A DNA stretch of 64,000 nucleotides from an uncultured Alistipes sp. (GCA_944322005.1 CALUNL010000001.1:186001-250000), one strand, 5' to 3'. Shown: positions 1 through 10,583, numbered from the stretch's first letter. Notes: generated from the sequence alone by a model not told the origin. Numbers and translations: made by a program.

Positions 1-615
1 GATGTAGTCGAGACCGTGCGAGAACATTATGATGTGCATCGGCGTCTTCTCCTTCAGACCGTTGCCGGAGTTGCCTATGCATCGCAGTATGCCGTTCATG
101 TGGTCGTAATACGCCTTCTCCCGCTTCTTGTCGCCCGATGCGCCGTATGCGTATGCCATGATGTTGAGCAGCTGCGGGCTGAACGGGTCCTGTTCCATCG
201 CTTCGGTGCAGGCGGCTATGAGCTCGTCGATGTCGGTCACCGACGGTTCGTCGATGGCAAGACGCGACATCACGTTCTGCACGCGATCCATTCCCTTGTT
301 GTTCTCCAGAGGCTTGTACTGGAGCTGGAATGCGAAACCGTAGTACAGGTAGTGATACTCGTCGTCGGTGAGCTGTTCTCCGTTCTTGTACCGCATCATA
401 AGATTTGGATAGAAATACGGAGAGGTCGCTTCGGTGATCTTCTTCAGTATGTCCTCATTGTCCGGGACGCGGGTTTGCGACGGCTCCGGTACAGGAGCCT
501 GTGCGGTTGTCTGCTGCTCCTGCACATTGTTTTGTCCCTGCGTCTGTTCCTGTGCCGATGCGGCCTGCATCGACAATGCGACCGACAACATGGCGACAAT
601 AACTCTCTTCATCAT
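1..615 (-). CDS. DUF4919 family protein, C-terminus cut by window edge
   Basis: The frame is open from the start codon to the left edge, so about 205 residues are present and the C-terminus is missing. The N-terminus is a signal peptide (MKRVIVAMLSVALS, then AASAQ), which predicts export. After a Gln/Pro-rich linker comes the DUF4919 pattern: ILKKI, then SPYFYPNLMMRY, then LTDDEYHYLYYGF. This family is common in Bacteroidetes and has no assigned activity. Two adjacent ATGs (615 and 612) could start it. It lies 21 bases after dapA on the same strand and is probably the last gene of a ligA-dapA-DUF4919 transcript. Confidence 0.8.
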   Translation of the reverse strand, partial: MMKRVIVAMLSVALSMQAASAQEQTQGQNNVQEQQTTAQAPVPEPSQTRVPDNEDILKKITEATSPYFYPNLMMRYKNGEQLTDDEYHYLYYGFAFQLQYKPLENNKGMDRVQNVMSRLAIDEPSVTDIDELIAACTEAMEQDPFSPQLLNIMAYAYGASGDKKREKAYYDHMNGILRCIGNSGNGLKEKTPMHIIMFSHGLDYI

Positions 616-636
616 CGTAAATTTTTCGTACAAACG

Positions 637-1545
637 TTATTGCGGACGTTTTTCGTATCCGGCCATGCTCTCCGACATCCTTCTCCTCAAGGACCCGCTG
701 CCCTCGGCGAGCGGAAGCCGTACGGTGTCGCCGCAGATTCCCTTGAGCGAAAGTGCGGTTTTTATGCCCGTTGGGTTGCCCTCCTCGAAAAGTTCGGCGG
801 TAATCTCCTTCAACGGCGCAAACAGCGCGTCGGCCTCGTCGAAGCGGCCCTCTGCGGCCATGCGTACCACGGCCGACATCTCTGCCGGGTAGAGCTGTGC
901 GAGAACGGATATGACACCGACTCCGCCGAGTCTCATGATGTCCACCGTCAACGCATCGTCACCGCTTATGAGCGCAAAATGCTCCGGCAGCAGTTCGTGT
1001 ATGCGCTTCATTTGCGCAAGGTTGCCCGACGCTTCCTTTATTCCGATGACGTTCGGGCAGTCGCATACTATGCGTTGCAATGTCTCGGGTGTGAGGTTCA
1101 CGCCGGTACGTCCCGGGATGTTGTACAGGATCACCGGCAGCGGCGAGGCCTCCGAGACGGCCCTGAAATGCCTGTACAGACCCTCCTGATTGGGCTTGTT
1201 GTAGTATGGGCATACGGATAGTATGGCATCGTACCCCTTGAGGTCCCACGTGCGTATCGTCTCCACCGTGTCGCGGGTGCAGTTGCCGCCTATTCCTATC
1301 ACGAGCGGCAGGCGGCCTGCGTTGCGCTCGCGGATGAACATGGCCACAGCCCGTCGCTCGTCCGCCGACAGCGTCGGCGACTCCGATGTGGTGCCCAGGG
1401 CGAGGATATAGTCCGCCCCGCCCGATATGATGTGCTCCACCAGCCGGGCCAGGGCGGCAAAGTCGACCGAGCCGTTGCCGGCGAATGGCGTTACCACGGC
1501 AACGCCCGTGCCTGAAAACATCTTCTTTCCCATATCGTTCTTCAT
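637..1545 (-). CDS. dapA: 4-hydroxy-tetrahydrodipicolinate synthase
   Basis: Condenses pyruvate with aspartate semialdehyde in the cytoplasm, the first committed step to lysine and meso-diaminopimelate, the cross-linking residue of the wall. The 302-residue protein has the normal length of this TIM-barrel family. Visible active-site elements are GTTSES (Thr52-Thr53, hydroxyl relay), Tyr115 in PYYNKPN, Tyr141 in YNIPGRTG (proton relay) and the Schiff-base lysine Lys170 in GIKEASGN. It follows ligA by 27 bases on the same strand. The GTTSES form, with Ser in place of the usual Gly after GTT, is a small variation. Identification is secure. Confidence 0.95.
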   Translation of the reverse strand: MKNDMGKKMFSGTGVAVVTPFAGNGSVDFAALARLVEHIISGGADYILALGTTSESPTLSADERRAVAMFIRERNAGRLPLVIGIGGNCTRDTVETIRTWDLKGYDAILSVCPYYNKPNQEGLYRHFRAVSEASPLPVILYNIPGRTGVNLTPETLQRIVCDCPNVIGIKEASGNLAQMKRIHELLPEHFALISGDDALTVDIMRLGGVGVISVLAQLYPAEMSAVVRMAAEGRFDEADALFAPLKEITAELFEEGNPTGIKTALSLKGICGDTVRLPLAEGSGSLRRRMSESMAGYEKRPQ

Positions 1546-1572
1546 TTTTACATATTCTCTCTTCCGTTTCGT

Positions 1573-3678
<2,106 letters not shown>

Positions 3679-3772
3679 TCATTTGACGACGCTCTGGCGT
3701 CGCCCATAAAGATAGCCATTTTGTTCGGAACGTCGCCGCGAAATGAAAAAAAATGAATTTTTTTTTGAAGAA

Positions 3773-3804
3773 TTGACGAAGTATTCATTTTTTGCGTATA
3801 CTTG
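3773..3804 (+). promoter_or_regulatory. Bacteroidetes-type promoter for the 3826 gene
   Basis: TTG at 3773-3775, a 21-base spacer, then TATACTTG at 3797-3804, one base off the TAnnTTTG consensus. The element lies 21 bases before the ATG at 3826. It overlaps the in-frame TTG at 3802, which therefore cannot be the start codon. Confidence 0.65.
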
Positions 3805-3825
3805 CGGAAAATTTTTGAAGATACC

Positions 3826-4164
3826 ATGGCAACAGGAAACGCAAAAAAAAGATTGGTCGTAAGTTTTCACTCTCTCCCGGTGGACCTCCAGGAACAGGTA
3901 AAGGCCTTGTATCCGGCGGGTTATCTCGATGCGATGATTCGCGTGGACAAGCCTAATGGCGATTTCTTCTATGCCGTACCTTTCGAAACGGAAGATGTCA
4001 GCTATCTGGTTAAGGTAGACGTCAAGATAGACGATCTTTCCGAGGATGATGAGGACAAGGACTACTACGATGAGGAGATAAAGGGCGCCGACGAGATCCA
4101 GGACGACGAATCCGACGAGGACCCGGTTGACGACGGCTCCGATTTCGGCGACGATGCAATGTGA
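3826..4164 (+). CDS. conserved acidic protein of unknown function
   Basis: A 112-residue cytoplasmic protein with two parts. A conserved globular half (about 1-75) contains RLVVSFHSLPVDLQ, YPAGYLDAMIRVDKP and FFYAVPFETEDVSYLV. A very acidic tail follows, rich in Asp/Glu, and ends DFGDDAM. I recognise it as a short protein conserved across Bacteroidales, but I know of no demonstrated function. The ATG at 3826 is chosen because an upstream in-frame TTG lies inside the promoter. It is a single-gene unit with its own promoter and terminator, divergent from ligA. The tail resembles acidic tails of small nucleic-acid-mimicking or chaperone-like proteins, but this is only analogy. Confidence 0.8.
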   Translation: MATGNAKKRLVVSFHSLPVDLQEQVKALYPAGYLDAMIRVDKPNGDFFYAVPFETEDVSYLVKVDVKIDDLSEDDEDKDYYDEEIKGADEIQDDESDEDPVDDGSDFGDDAM

Positions 4165-4187
4165 TCCTCCGCTTGCCTCAAAGCAAT

Positions 4188-4216
4188 GCCTCTCCGTTCA
4201 GGAGGGGCTTTTCTTT
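4188..4216 (+). terminator. intrinsic terminator after the acidic protein
   Basis: GCCTCTCC, loop GTTCA, GGAGGGGC form an 8-base-pair stem (one G-T pair), followed by TTTTCTTTT. It lies 24 bases after the stop codon. Confidence 0.75.
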
Positions 4217-4310
4217 TGCCGTGTTGCCGCACGGCGTGGTTCGGGGCCTCTGTTTGATAAAATGTTGATAACTCGGCCTGCCCGGATACCGTTACGCCGG
4301 CCAATATCCG

Positions 4311-4318
4311 TATCTTTG
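4311..4318 (+). promoter_or_regulatory. promoter -7 element for purA
   Basis: TATCTTTG matches TAnnTTTG exactly, 42 bases upstream of the purA ATG. No convincing -33 TTTG was found at the usual distance. Confidence 0.6.
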
Positions 4319-4360
4319 TGGGGTGGCGGAAACACCATGAAATAAAATAGACTCAACAAT

Positions 4361-5626
4361 ATGAAAAAAGTCGATGTGGTCCTCGGTCTGCAGTGGGGCG
4401 ACGAGGGCAAAGGCAAGGTAGTGGACGTCCTGACGCCGGGATACAAGGTCATTGCGAGATTCCAGGGAGGTCCGAATGCCGGACATTCGCTCCGTTTCGA
4501 CGGGCAGACGTTTGTATTGCATACCGTTCCGTCGGGAATATTCCGCGACGGTTCCGTGAACATCATCGGAAACGGCGTGGTCATAGACCCTGTAATACTC
4601 TCCGAGGAGATTGACAAGATCGAGAGCCTGGGCATAGATGTCCGTTCACGCCTTCTCATCTCAAAGCGCGCACACCTTATCCTCCCTACACACCGCATGC
4701 TCGATGCGGCAAGCGAGGCAGCCAAGGGCAAGACCAAAATCGGTTCGACCCTCAAGGGAATAGGCCCTGCTTACATGGATAAGACCGGTCGCAACGGCCT
4801 GCGTGTGGGAGATATCCTCTCGCCGGAATTTGCGGAGCGCTACGAGCGTCTGAAGGAGAAGCATATCGGCCTCTTGAGGCAGTATGATTACGAATATGAC
4901 ATCACCGAATACGAACGCAGATGGTTCGAGGGGATAGAGAATATCCGCCGTTTCGAGCTGATCGACAGCGAGCAGGCGGTTAACCGTTATCTCGCCGATG
5001 ACGTTTCGGTTCTTGCAGAGGGAGCGCAGGGCTCGATGCTCGACATAGATTTCGGTACCTATCCGTTCGTCACTTCGTCCAATACGCTTTGTGCAGGTGT
5101 TTGCACGGGTCTCGGAGTTGCTCCGACGCGCATAGGCAACGTGTATGGTATTTTCAAGGCATATTGCACGCGTGTGGGCAGCGGCCCGTTCCCTACGGAG
5201 CTTTTCGACAGCGTCGGCGAGTGCCTCCGTCAGATAGGCCACGAGTTCGGCGCCACGACCGGTCGTCCGCGCCGTTGCGGATGGCTTGACCTTGTGGCGT
5301 TGAAATATGCGGTGATGATGAACGGTGTGACGGAGCTCATAATGATGAAGTCCGACGTGCTCAACGACTTCGATACGATAAAGGTGGCCGTAGGCTATGA
5401 GGTTGACGGACGCCGTGTCGACTACTTCCCGTTCGAGAGCAACGAGGAGGTTATGCCGGTATACCGTGAGTTCCCGGGATGGAAGTGCGACATCTGCAAT
5501 GTTCGCAGCTACGACGAATTCCCGAAAGAGTTCCGCGATTACGTTGCGTTCATCGAGCAGGAGACAGGTGTTCCGGTGAAGATTATATCGGTCGGTCCGG
5601 ACAGGGACGAGACGGTTGTAAGATAG
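4361..5626 (+). CDS. purA: adenylosuccinate synthase
   Basis: Joins IMP and aspartate with GTP to make adenylosuccinate, the first step from IMP to AMP, in the cytoplasm. The 421 residues cover the whole family. The N-terminal GTP loop reads QWGDEGKGK and includes the catalytic Asp14. His42 in GPNAGHS is the second catalytic residue. The central TTGRPRR segment and the C-terminal base-binding part (SVGPDRDE) are also present. It has its own promoter and terminator, so it is a single-gene unit between the acidic protein and fabI. Confidence 0.97.
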   Translation: MKKVDVVLGLQWGDEGKGKVVDVLTPGYKVIARFQGGPNAGHSLRFDGQTFVLHTVPSGIFRDGSVNIIGNGVVIDPVILSEEIDKIESLGIDVRSRLLISKRAHLILPTHRMLDAASEAAKGKTKIGSTLKGIGPAYMDKTGRNGLRVGDILSPEFAERYERLKEKHIGLLRQYDYEYDITEYERRWFEGIENIRRFELIDSEQAVNRYLADDVSVLAEGAQGSMLDIDFGTYPFVTSSNTLCAGVCTGLGVAPTRIGNVYGIFKAYCTRVGSGPFPTELFDSVGECLRQIGHEFGATTGRPRRCGWLDLVALKYAVMMNGVTELIMMKSDVLNDFDTIKVAVGYEVDGRRVDYFPFESNEEVMPVYREFPGWKCDICNVRSYDEFPKEFRDYVAFIEQETGVPVKIISVGPDRDETVVR

Positions 5627-5642
5627 CCTGTAGCCGGGTTTC

Positions 5643-5680
5643 GGAGGGCGGTCCGTTTCAAGGACCACCCTCCGTATTTT
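5643..5680 (+). terminator. terminator after purA
   Basis: GGAGGGCGGTCC and GGACCACCCTCC form a 12-base stem with one mismatch, followed by GTATTTTA. It begins 16 bases after the purA stop. Confidence 0.8.
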
Positions 5681-5732
5681 ATGGCGGATGCCGGTTTTTG
5701 CCGCATTGTGCATCCCGATGGGGAAAATTTAT

Positions 5733-5740
5733 TACCTTTG
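5733..5740 (+). promoter_or_regulatory. promoter -7 element for fabI
   Basis: TACCTTTG matches TAnnTTTG exactly and would give a leader of about 50 bases before the ATG at 5796. A TTG at 5706-5708 has a 24-base spacer, longer than normal. Confidence 0.6.
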
Positions 5741-5795
5741 CGCCGGCGACGTAACCGTCGCTTGGGATTTATTGTAATCTAAACTATTGACAATT

Positions 5796-6620
5796 ATGGC
5801 TTACAATCTGCTTAAAGGCAAAAAAGGCATCGTATTCGGTGCTCTCAACGAAAACTCCATCGCATGGAAAGTGGCCGAGCGTGCGGCCGAGGAGGGCGCG
5901 GAACTGGTGCTTACCAATACCGAGGTTTCGATCCGTCTCGGAACCATCGGCCAGCTGGCCGAGCGTCTGGGAACCATTGTCGTCCCGGCCGACGCAACGA
6001 GCGTGGAGGACCTCGAAAACCTTACCGACCGTGCCATGGAGCACTTCGGCGGCAAGTTCGATTTCGTCCTGCACTCTGTCGGCATGTCGCCGAATGTACG
6101 AAAGGGACGTGCCTACGGTGACCTTGACTACGGTTTCCTCTCCAAGACGCTCGACATCTCGGCAATATCCTTCCACAAGATGCTGCAGGTGCTCATGCGC
6201 AAGGATGCGATAAACGACTGGGGTTCGATCGTGGCCCTTACCTATATAGCCGCACAGCGCACGTTCGCAGGATACAGCGACATGGCCGACGCCAAGGCGC
6301 TCCTGGAGTCGTTTGCCCGCAGTTTCGGTGCGGAATACGGCCGCAAGCACCATGTCCGCATCAATACCGTTTCGCAGTCGCCGACCATGACCACTGCCGG
6401 AAGCGGCATAGCCGGAATGACCGACATGCTCGACTTTGCGGAGCGCATGTCGCCGCTCGGCAACGCTACGGCCGAGGATTGTGCCAACTATGTGGTTACG
6501 CTCTTCTCCGACCTTACGCGAAAGGTTACGATGCAGAATCTCTACCATGACGGAGGATATTCGAGCATGGGCCTGAGCGAGGATGTGATGCGCGTATATA
6601 CGCAGGGCCTTGCGAAATAG
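5796..6620 (+). CDS. fabI: enoyl-ACP reductase (NADH) FabI
   Basis: Catalyses the last, NAD(P)H-dependent step of each fatty-acid elongation cycle in the cytoplasm. The 274-residue protein is a divergent short-chain dehydrogenase fold. The nucleotide-binding start has the FabI form (GIVFGALNENSIAWK). The catalytic pair is Tyr160 and Lys167, with six residues between, and a second tyrosine at 150 matches the extra FabI tyrosine. SQSPTMTTAGSG shapes the substrate pocket. The ATG at 5796 (MAYNLLKGKKG) is preferred over an in-frame TTG nine bases earlier. It is a single-gene unit with its own promoter, and it ends at a terminator shared with convergent glsA. Confidence 0.95.
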   Translation: MAYNLLKGKKGIVFGALNENSIAWKVAERAAEEGAELVLTNTEVSIRLGTIGQLAERLGTIVVPADATSVEDLENLTDRAMEHFGGKFDFVLHSVGMSPNVRKGRAYGDLDYGFLSKTLDISAISFHKMLQVLMRKDAINDWGSIVALTYIAAQRTFAGYSDMADAKALLESFARSFGAEYGRKHHVRINTVSQSPTMTTAGSGIAGMTDMLDFAERMSPLGNATAEDCANYVVTLFSDLTRKVTMQNLYHDGGYSSMGLSEDVMRVYTQGLAK

Positions 6621-6641
6621 CGGCAGCCTTTACGGATAATA

Positions 6642-6680
6642 ATACGGGGCGGAACTCGGAAGTTCCGCCCCGTATTTTGT
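6642..6680. terminator. bidirectional terminator between fabI and glsA
   Basis: A perfect 15-base-pair stem: 6642-6656 pairs with 6661-6675 around the loop CGGA, followed by TTTGTTG on the + strand. It sits between two convergent genes and probably ends both transcripts. Confidence 0.85.
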
Positions 6681-6698
6681 TGGGATATGCCGCGAACG

Positions 6699-7688
6699 CT
6701 ATGCCGGTTCGGTCTGCCGGCATTCGCATTCGACGCTCGCGCGCTCGGCTCCGAATACGTTCAGATGCAGCTGTTCCGACATGTACGAAATGGCTTTCTG
6801 CGCCTTTACGGAGTTGCCGGCGCCGTCCAAAGGCGGGGCGAATGCCGCAATGCCCATCACTCCCGGGACGACACCCATTATGCCGCCTCCGACGCCGCTT
6901 TTTGCAGGCACTCCCGTGGAGAACATCCAGTCGCCGGTGCGCTCGTAGAATCCTACGGTGGCCATGAGCGAGGTTATGCACGGCGAAATCTCCGGACGGA
7001 ACACACGGCGCCCCGATACCGGGTTGCGCCCCTCGAAGGCTATGGTCGCGGCCATGATGGCGAGGTCGGCTGCGGTTACGCCTATCGAACATTGGCGGGT
7101 GTAGATGTCGAGCGACATGTCGGGATCGTCGTATATGCGGTTGTAATTCCTGAGCAGCCAAGATATGGCCCTGTTGTTGAAGTTTGTCTTCGCCTCCGAT
7201 TCATACAGTTCGGATATGAGCGACACTTTCGAAGCGCACAGCTCCTCGATGAATCCGTGTATGGCCGCCCATTTGCGCCTTCCGTTGCCGGTCGGTCGTA
7301 TGAGCGAGCAGGCCGATATGGCTCCGGCATTTACGAGCGGCGTCGACGGGTGGTCGTTCTCGAGAAGTATGGCCATCACGGAGTTGAACGGCAACCCGGT
7401 GGCATCGGCGCCTATCTTGTCGAGTATCTCCTTACGCCCGTACTGCTCCATGGCGAGTATGGCTGTCGGCACCTTCGATACGGATTCGATGCCGAACGCA
7501 TAGCCGGTGTCGCCGACAGTCAGCGTGTCGCCGTCGGCCAGGCATACGGCTATTCCGAAAAGGTCTTTCGGTATCCCGGCAAGATAGGGGATGTAGTCTG
7601 CGTTTTTGCCCGAGGAGTCATCCCTGAACTTCCCGTAGGCATCGTTCATCGCCGCAGCGATGCGTTTTTTGTCTATTTTCCCATTCAT
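6699..7688 (-). CDS. glsA: glutaminase A
   Basis: Hydrolyses glutamine to glutamate and ammonia. The 329 residues belong to the beta-lactamase-like glutaminase family. The catalytic Ser-x-x-Lys is Ser69-Lys72 in GIESVSKVPT, and the substrate-binding segment reads LVNAGAISA. Its ATG overlaps the stop of the upstream antiporter by four bases, so the two are translationally coupled. In glutamine-dependent acid resistance the released ammonia consumes protons and the glutamate is exchanged by GadC. The pairing here supports that role. No glutamate decarboxylase gene lies in the window. Confidence 0.95.
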   Translation of the reverse strand: MNGKIDKKRIAAAMNDAYGKFRDDSSGKNADYIPYLAGIPKDLFGIAVCLADGDTLTVGDTGYAFGIESVSKVPTAILAMEQYGRKEILDKIGADATGLPFNSVMAILLENDHPSTPLVNAGAISACSLIRPTGNGRRKWAAIHGFIEELCASKVSLISELYESEAKTNFNNRAISWLLRNYNRIYDDPDMSLDIYTRQCSIGVTAADLAIMAATIAFEGRNPVSGRRVFRPEISPCITSLMATVGFYERTGDWMFSTGVPAKSGVGGGIMGVVPGVMGIAAFAPPLDGAGNSVKAQKAISYMSEQLHLNVFGAERASVECECRQTEPA

Positions 7689-9160
7689 GACCGTGTTTTT
7701 TTATCATTTGTCTCCCAGTGGAACGGTGCGAAGTGGTCGGCAGCGTCGGTGCTGCGCCACGAAGGCTTGCGCATGGCGTATATGATGAATGGAATGACCA
7801 CTACGACGACGCATCCGACGACGAGTATCGAAACCCATACCTTCGGGCTTCCCGTAGGAATCTGCGACGGCGGGATGAAGCTCAAGACGAAGGCCAGCAG
7901 CGAGCCGAGGAAACCGACTCCGGCGATGAGCCACATTGTGAAGTTGCCTCCGAGCCTGAAAGGACGCTTCTCGGACGGCATCTTGTAGCGCAGGGCTATC
8001 GCTGCGGCGAACATCATCAGGTACATTATCAGGTAGAGCAACACGGTGAGCTGCGACAGCACCTGGTAGAACGACTGTACGGACGGCATCACCACGAACA
8101 GAAGGCTCAATAGCGTGACTATTCCGCCCTGTATGAGCAGGATGTTGCGCTGTACGCCGTTGGCGTTCGATCGCTGGAAGAAAGGCGGGAGATATCCGGC
8201 CTTGCCTACCGCGAAGATACCCTTGGACGGTCCGGCCACCCACGTGAGCACTCCGGCAAGCACTCCGAACATCAGCGCGATGGCGATTATCGGCGATGCC
8301 CACGACATGTGCAGGTACTTGAAGTAGTTGTCGAATCCGATGAGCAGCGACTGTGTAAGGCTGACATCCTTGGCCGGGATTATGAATCCGAGCGAGAATG
8401 TGCCGAGAATGAATATGCAGACCGTGATTATCGAACCGATGATGATGGCCTTCGGATAGTTTCGGCTCGGGTCCTTGACCTCCATCACGTGTATACCCAT
8501 CATCTCCATTCCGGCATAGAACAGGAATATGCCGCTTGCGAGCACGAGATTGTCGAGATTGGTGAGGTCGGGGAAGAAGCTCTGCGACATGTCCATGTTG
8601 TTGTGGCCTCCGGTCGAGAGATAGACTATTCCGAGGATGATAAGCAGTGCGGCCGGGATGATTGTCCCGATTATACCGCCCCATTTGCTGATTTTGCCTA
8701 CCCAGCCCAGACCCTTGAGCGAAATGAACGTTGCAATCCAGTATATCGCAAGCACTACGGCGAGCGTGAATACCTTGTTCGATGCCAGCGACATGTCGTG
8801 TGTCTGGTCCATCCCGATGAATGCGATGGATACGGCGCCGAAGGTCAGCACGGTAGGGTACCAGATGGTGGATTCGATCCACTGCAGCCATATCGCGAGG
8901 AAACCGGCGCGTGCGCCGAATGCTTCGCCTACCCAGCGGAACACACCTCCCTGCTTGTCGGAGAACATCGCCGCAAGTTCCGCGGCGACCAGAGCCGTAG
9001 GGATGAGGAACACTATGGCCGCGAACAGGTAGTAGAATGCCGACGACGGCCCGTAGACCGATTCGGCGGCCAGGCCGCGCAGGCTTACCACGGCCGTAAC
9101 GTTCATGATTGCGAGCGTCATGACGCTCAATTTGAACCCAGTATTTTTTTTAGCCTCCAT
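7685..9160 (-). CDS. gadC: APC-family amino acid antiporter, glutamate/GABA (GadC-like)
   Basis: An inner-membrane transporter of 491 residues with about 12 hydrophobic segments. The APC signature near the N-terminus includes MTLAIMNVTAVVSLRGL and GGVFRWVGEAFG. IWLQWIESTIWYP closely follows GadC. A hydrophilic C-terminal tail (RKPSWRSTDAADHFAPFHW) is in the place of the pH-sensing plug of GadC. It is the first gene of a two-gene unit with glsA. Specificity for glutamate/GABA or glutamine is inferred from similarity and the glutaminase partner. Other APC substrates are possible. Confidence 0.85.
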   Translation of the reverse strand: MEAKKNTGFKLSVMTLAIMNVTAVVSLRGLAAESVYGPSSAFYYLFAAIVFLIPTALVAAELAAMFSDKQGGVFRWVGEAFGARAGFLAIWLQWIESTIWYPTVLTFGAVSIAFIGMDQTHDMSLASNKVFTLAVVLAIYWIATFISLKGLGWVGKISKWGGIIGTIIPAALLIILGIVYLSTGGHNNMDMSQSFFPDLTNLDNLVLASGIFLFYAGMEMMGIHVMEVKDPSRNYPKAIIIGSIITVCIFILGTFSLGFIIPAKDVSLTQSLLIGFDNYFKYLHMSWASPIIAIALMFGVLAGVLTWVAGPSKGIFAVGKAGYLPPFFQRSNANGVQRNILLIQGGIVTLLSLLFVVMPSVQSFYQVLSQLTVLLYLIMYLMMFAAAIALRYKMPSEKRPFRLGGNFTMWLIAGVGFLGSLLAFVLSFIPPSQIPTGSPKVWVSILVVGCVVVVVIPFIIYAMRKPSWRSTDAADHFAPFHWETNDKKTRS

Positions 9161-9273
9161 AATGAAATGAATATGTTATGATTCGTTTACGATTCCCGCA
9201 CCGGCGCAATAATTACGCCAAACGGAGACGCGACTGTGCGGTGTCCTTACGGCGCACGTATCGGAAAATTTTT

Positions 9274-9281
9274 TAACTTTG
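9274..9281 (+). promoter_or_regulatory. promoter -7 element immediately before an ATG
   Basis: TAACTTTG matches TAnnTTTG exactly, and only five bases separate it from the ATG at 9287. A transcript from here would have little or no leader. Confidence 0.6.
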
Positions 9282-9286
9282 TCCGT

Positions 9287-10225
9287 ATGAAAAGACTTTT
9301 CTCCACAACGCTTGCGATATTCGCATGTGCGGCGGTGCTCTGCGGATGCGGTGGCCGTGCCGGAAGCAGAACCCGATCCGAAGGCGGTGACAACAATGCC
9401 GAATACCGTTTCCGTATGGTTGAGCCTCCGATGCAGATACTCGAAGAGAACAGGTTTGCGTATATGCGCGAACACTATTGGGACAGGTTCGATTTCCGGG
9501 ATACGGTCTTCATCTCAAAGGTGGATACGCTGGAGATGATTCGCGCCTATGCCGCATTCGTTGCCACCTTCGTCGGTCCGGTCGACGGCGAACCGATAGC
9601 AAAACTCATGGAGCGTGCATCCACCTCGCGACGGATGCTGGACTATTTCGTCATGCTTTCGGACCGCATTCTCAATGATCCAAATTCTCCGTTGCGCAGC
9701 AGCGAACTCTACATACCTGTGCTGCAGGCGCAGATACGCTCGCCGTTCTATGACCGCTACGAAAAACTCGGCCCGGAATACGACCTGAATCTGGCCATGC
9801 AGAACAGGATAGGAAAGAGGGCAAACGATTTCGAATATACGCTTGCCTCGGGCAGGAGGGGAACGCTGTACGGACTCAAGGCCGACTACGTACTGCTGTT
9901 CATCAACAATCCGGGATGCCCGATGTGCAAGATGCTCGAGGAGCAGCTCTCGGCTTCGGCACTGGTCTCGGACATGGTGGCCTCCGGAAGGCTGAAGGTC
10001 CTGGCCCTTTATCCGGACGAGGACCTCGATGCATGGAGAAGCTATGCGCATCTGATGCCGAAGGGGTGGATAAACGCCTATGACGACGGCTGCAAGGTGC
10101 GAGACGGCGAGATATACGACTTGCGTGCAATACCTTCGATGTATCTGCTCGATGCGGAGAAAAAAGTGCTGATAAAGGATTCCGTTTCGGCTGTGGAGAT
10201 AGAAAATGCCCTCTCCGGCAGGTGA
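9287..10225 (+). CDS. thioredoxin-like lipoprotein (DUF5106 type)
   Basis: A predicted membrane-anchored lipoprotein of 312 residues. The signal peptide (MKRLFSTTLAIFACAAVL) ends in a lipobox with acylated Cys21. The middle (about 60-180) is the helical DUF5106 region (AFVATFVG, RMLDYFVMLSD). The C-terminal third is a thioredoxin fold with an intact CPMC pair in NNPGCPMCKML and a cis-proline in IPSMYLLD. This suggests a thiol oxidoreductase or disulfide handler in the envelope. The ATG at 9287 is chosen over a GTG at 9236 because the signal peptide starts there and the promoter lies between them. Confidence 0.85.
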   Translation: MKRLFSTTLAIFACAAVLCGCGGRAGSRTRSEGGDNNAEYRFRMVEPPMQILEENRFAYMREHYWDRFDFRDTVFISKVDTLEMIRAYAAFVATFVGPVDGEPIAKLMERASTSRRMLDYFVMLSDRILNDPNSPLRSSELYIPVLQAQIRSPFYDRYEKLGPEYDLNLAMQNRIGKRANDFEYTLASGRRGTLYGLKADYVLLFINNPGCPMCKMLEEQLSASALVSDMVASGRLKVLALYPDEDLDAWRSYAHLMPKGWINAYDDGCKVRDGEIYDLRAIPSMYLLDAEKKVLIKDSVSAVEIENALSGR

Positions 10226-10288
10226 CGGCATAGGAGTTGTTTATGCATTTATAAAAATATATTATTTCCGGCTTTGGGCAATGTTGAT

Positions 10289-10296
10289 TATATTTG
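10289..10296 (+). promoter_or_regulatory. promoter -7 element for the rubredoxin gene
   Basis: TATATTTG fits TAnnTTTG exactly, 40 bases before the ATG at 10337. The -33 element is not clear. Confidence 0.5.
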
Positions 10297-10336
10297 CTGT
10301 CGGAAATATATGAGAATAACCTAAAAAATTAAGATT

Positions 10337-10456
10337 ATGGCAACAAAGAAGTGGCGTTGTACCGTATGCGGGTACATACATGAGGGCGACGAGGCTCCGG
10401 AGAAGTGCCCGTTGTGCAGGGCTCCGCGCGAGAAGTTCGTTGAGGTGACCGAGTAA
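10337..10456 (+). CDS. rubredoxin-like one-iron protein, 39 residues
   Basis: A tiny cytoplasmic protein, [17 protein letters not shown] onward, with two Cys-x-x-Cys knuckles (Cys8/Cys11 and Cys24/Cys27) spaced as in rubredoxins. It matches the rubredoxin domain normally found at the C-terminus of rubrerythrin, but here it stands alone and is shorter than classic rubredoxin (about 52 residues). It should bind one iron and carry electrons, probably in peroxide or superoxide reduction. It has its own promoter, and no rubrerythrin gene is nearby. Confidence 0.85.
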   Translation: MATKKWRCTVCGYIHEGDEAPEKCPLCRAPREKFVEVTE

Positions 10457-10583
10457 CCGGCGGCATATATTCCGCATTGTCGCAATGTACGGTGTCGCAG
10501 ACCTTTATGCGGTTTGCGGCACCGTTCCGCATGTGCCGGAGACGGTGTGATGCGGGTTTGTTTGATGTTTTTTGCCGAAATTT

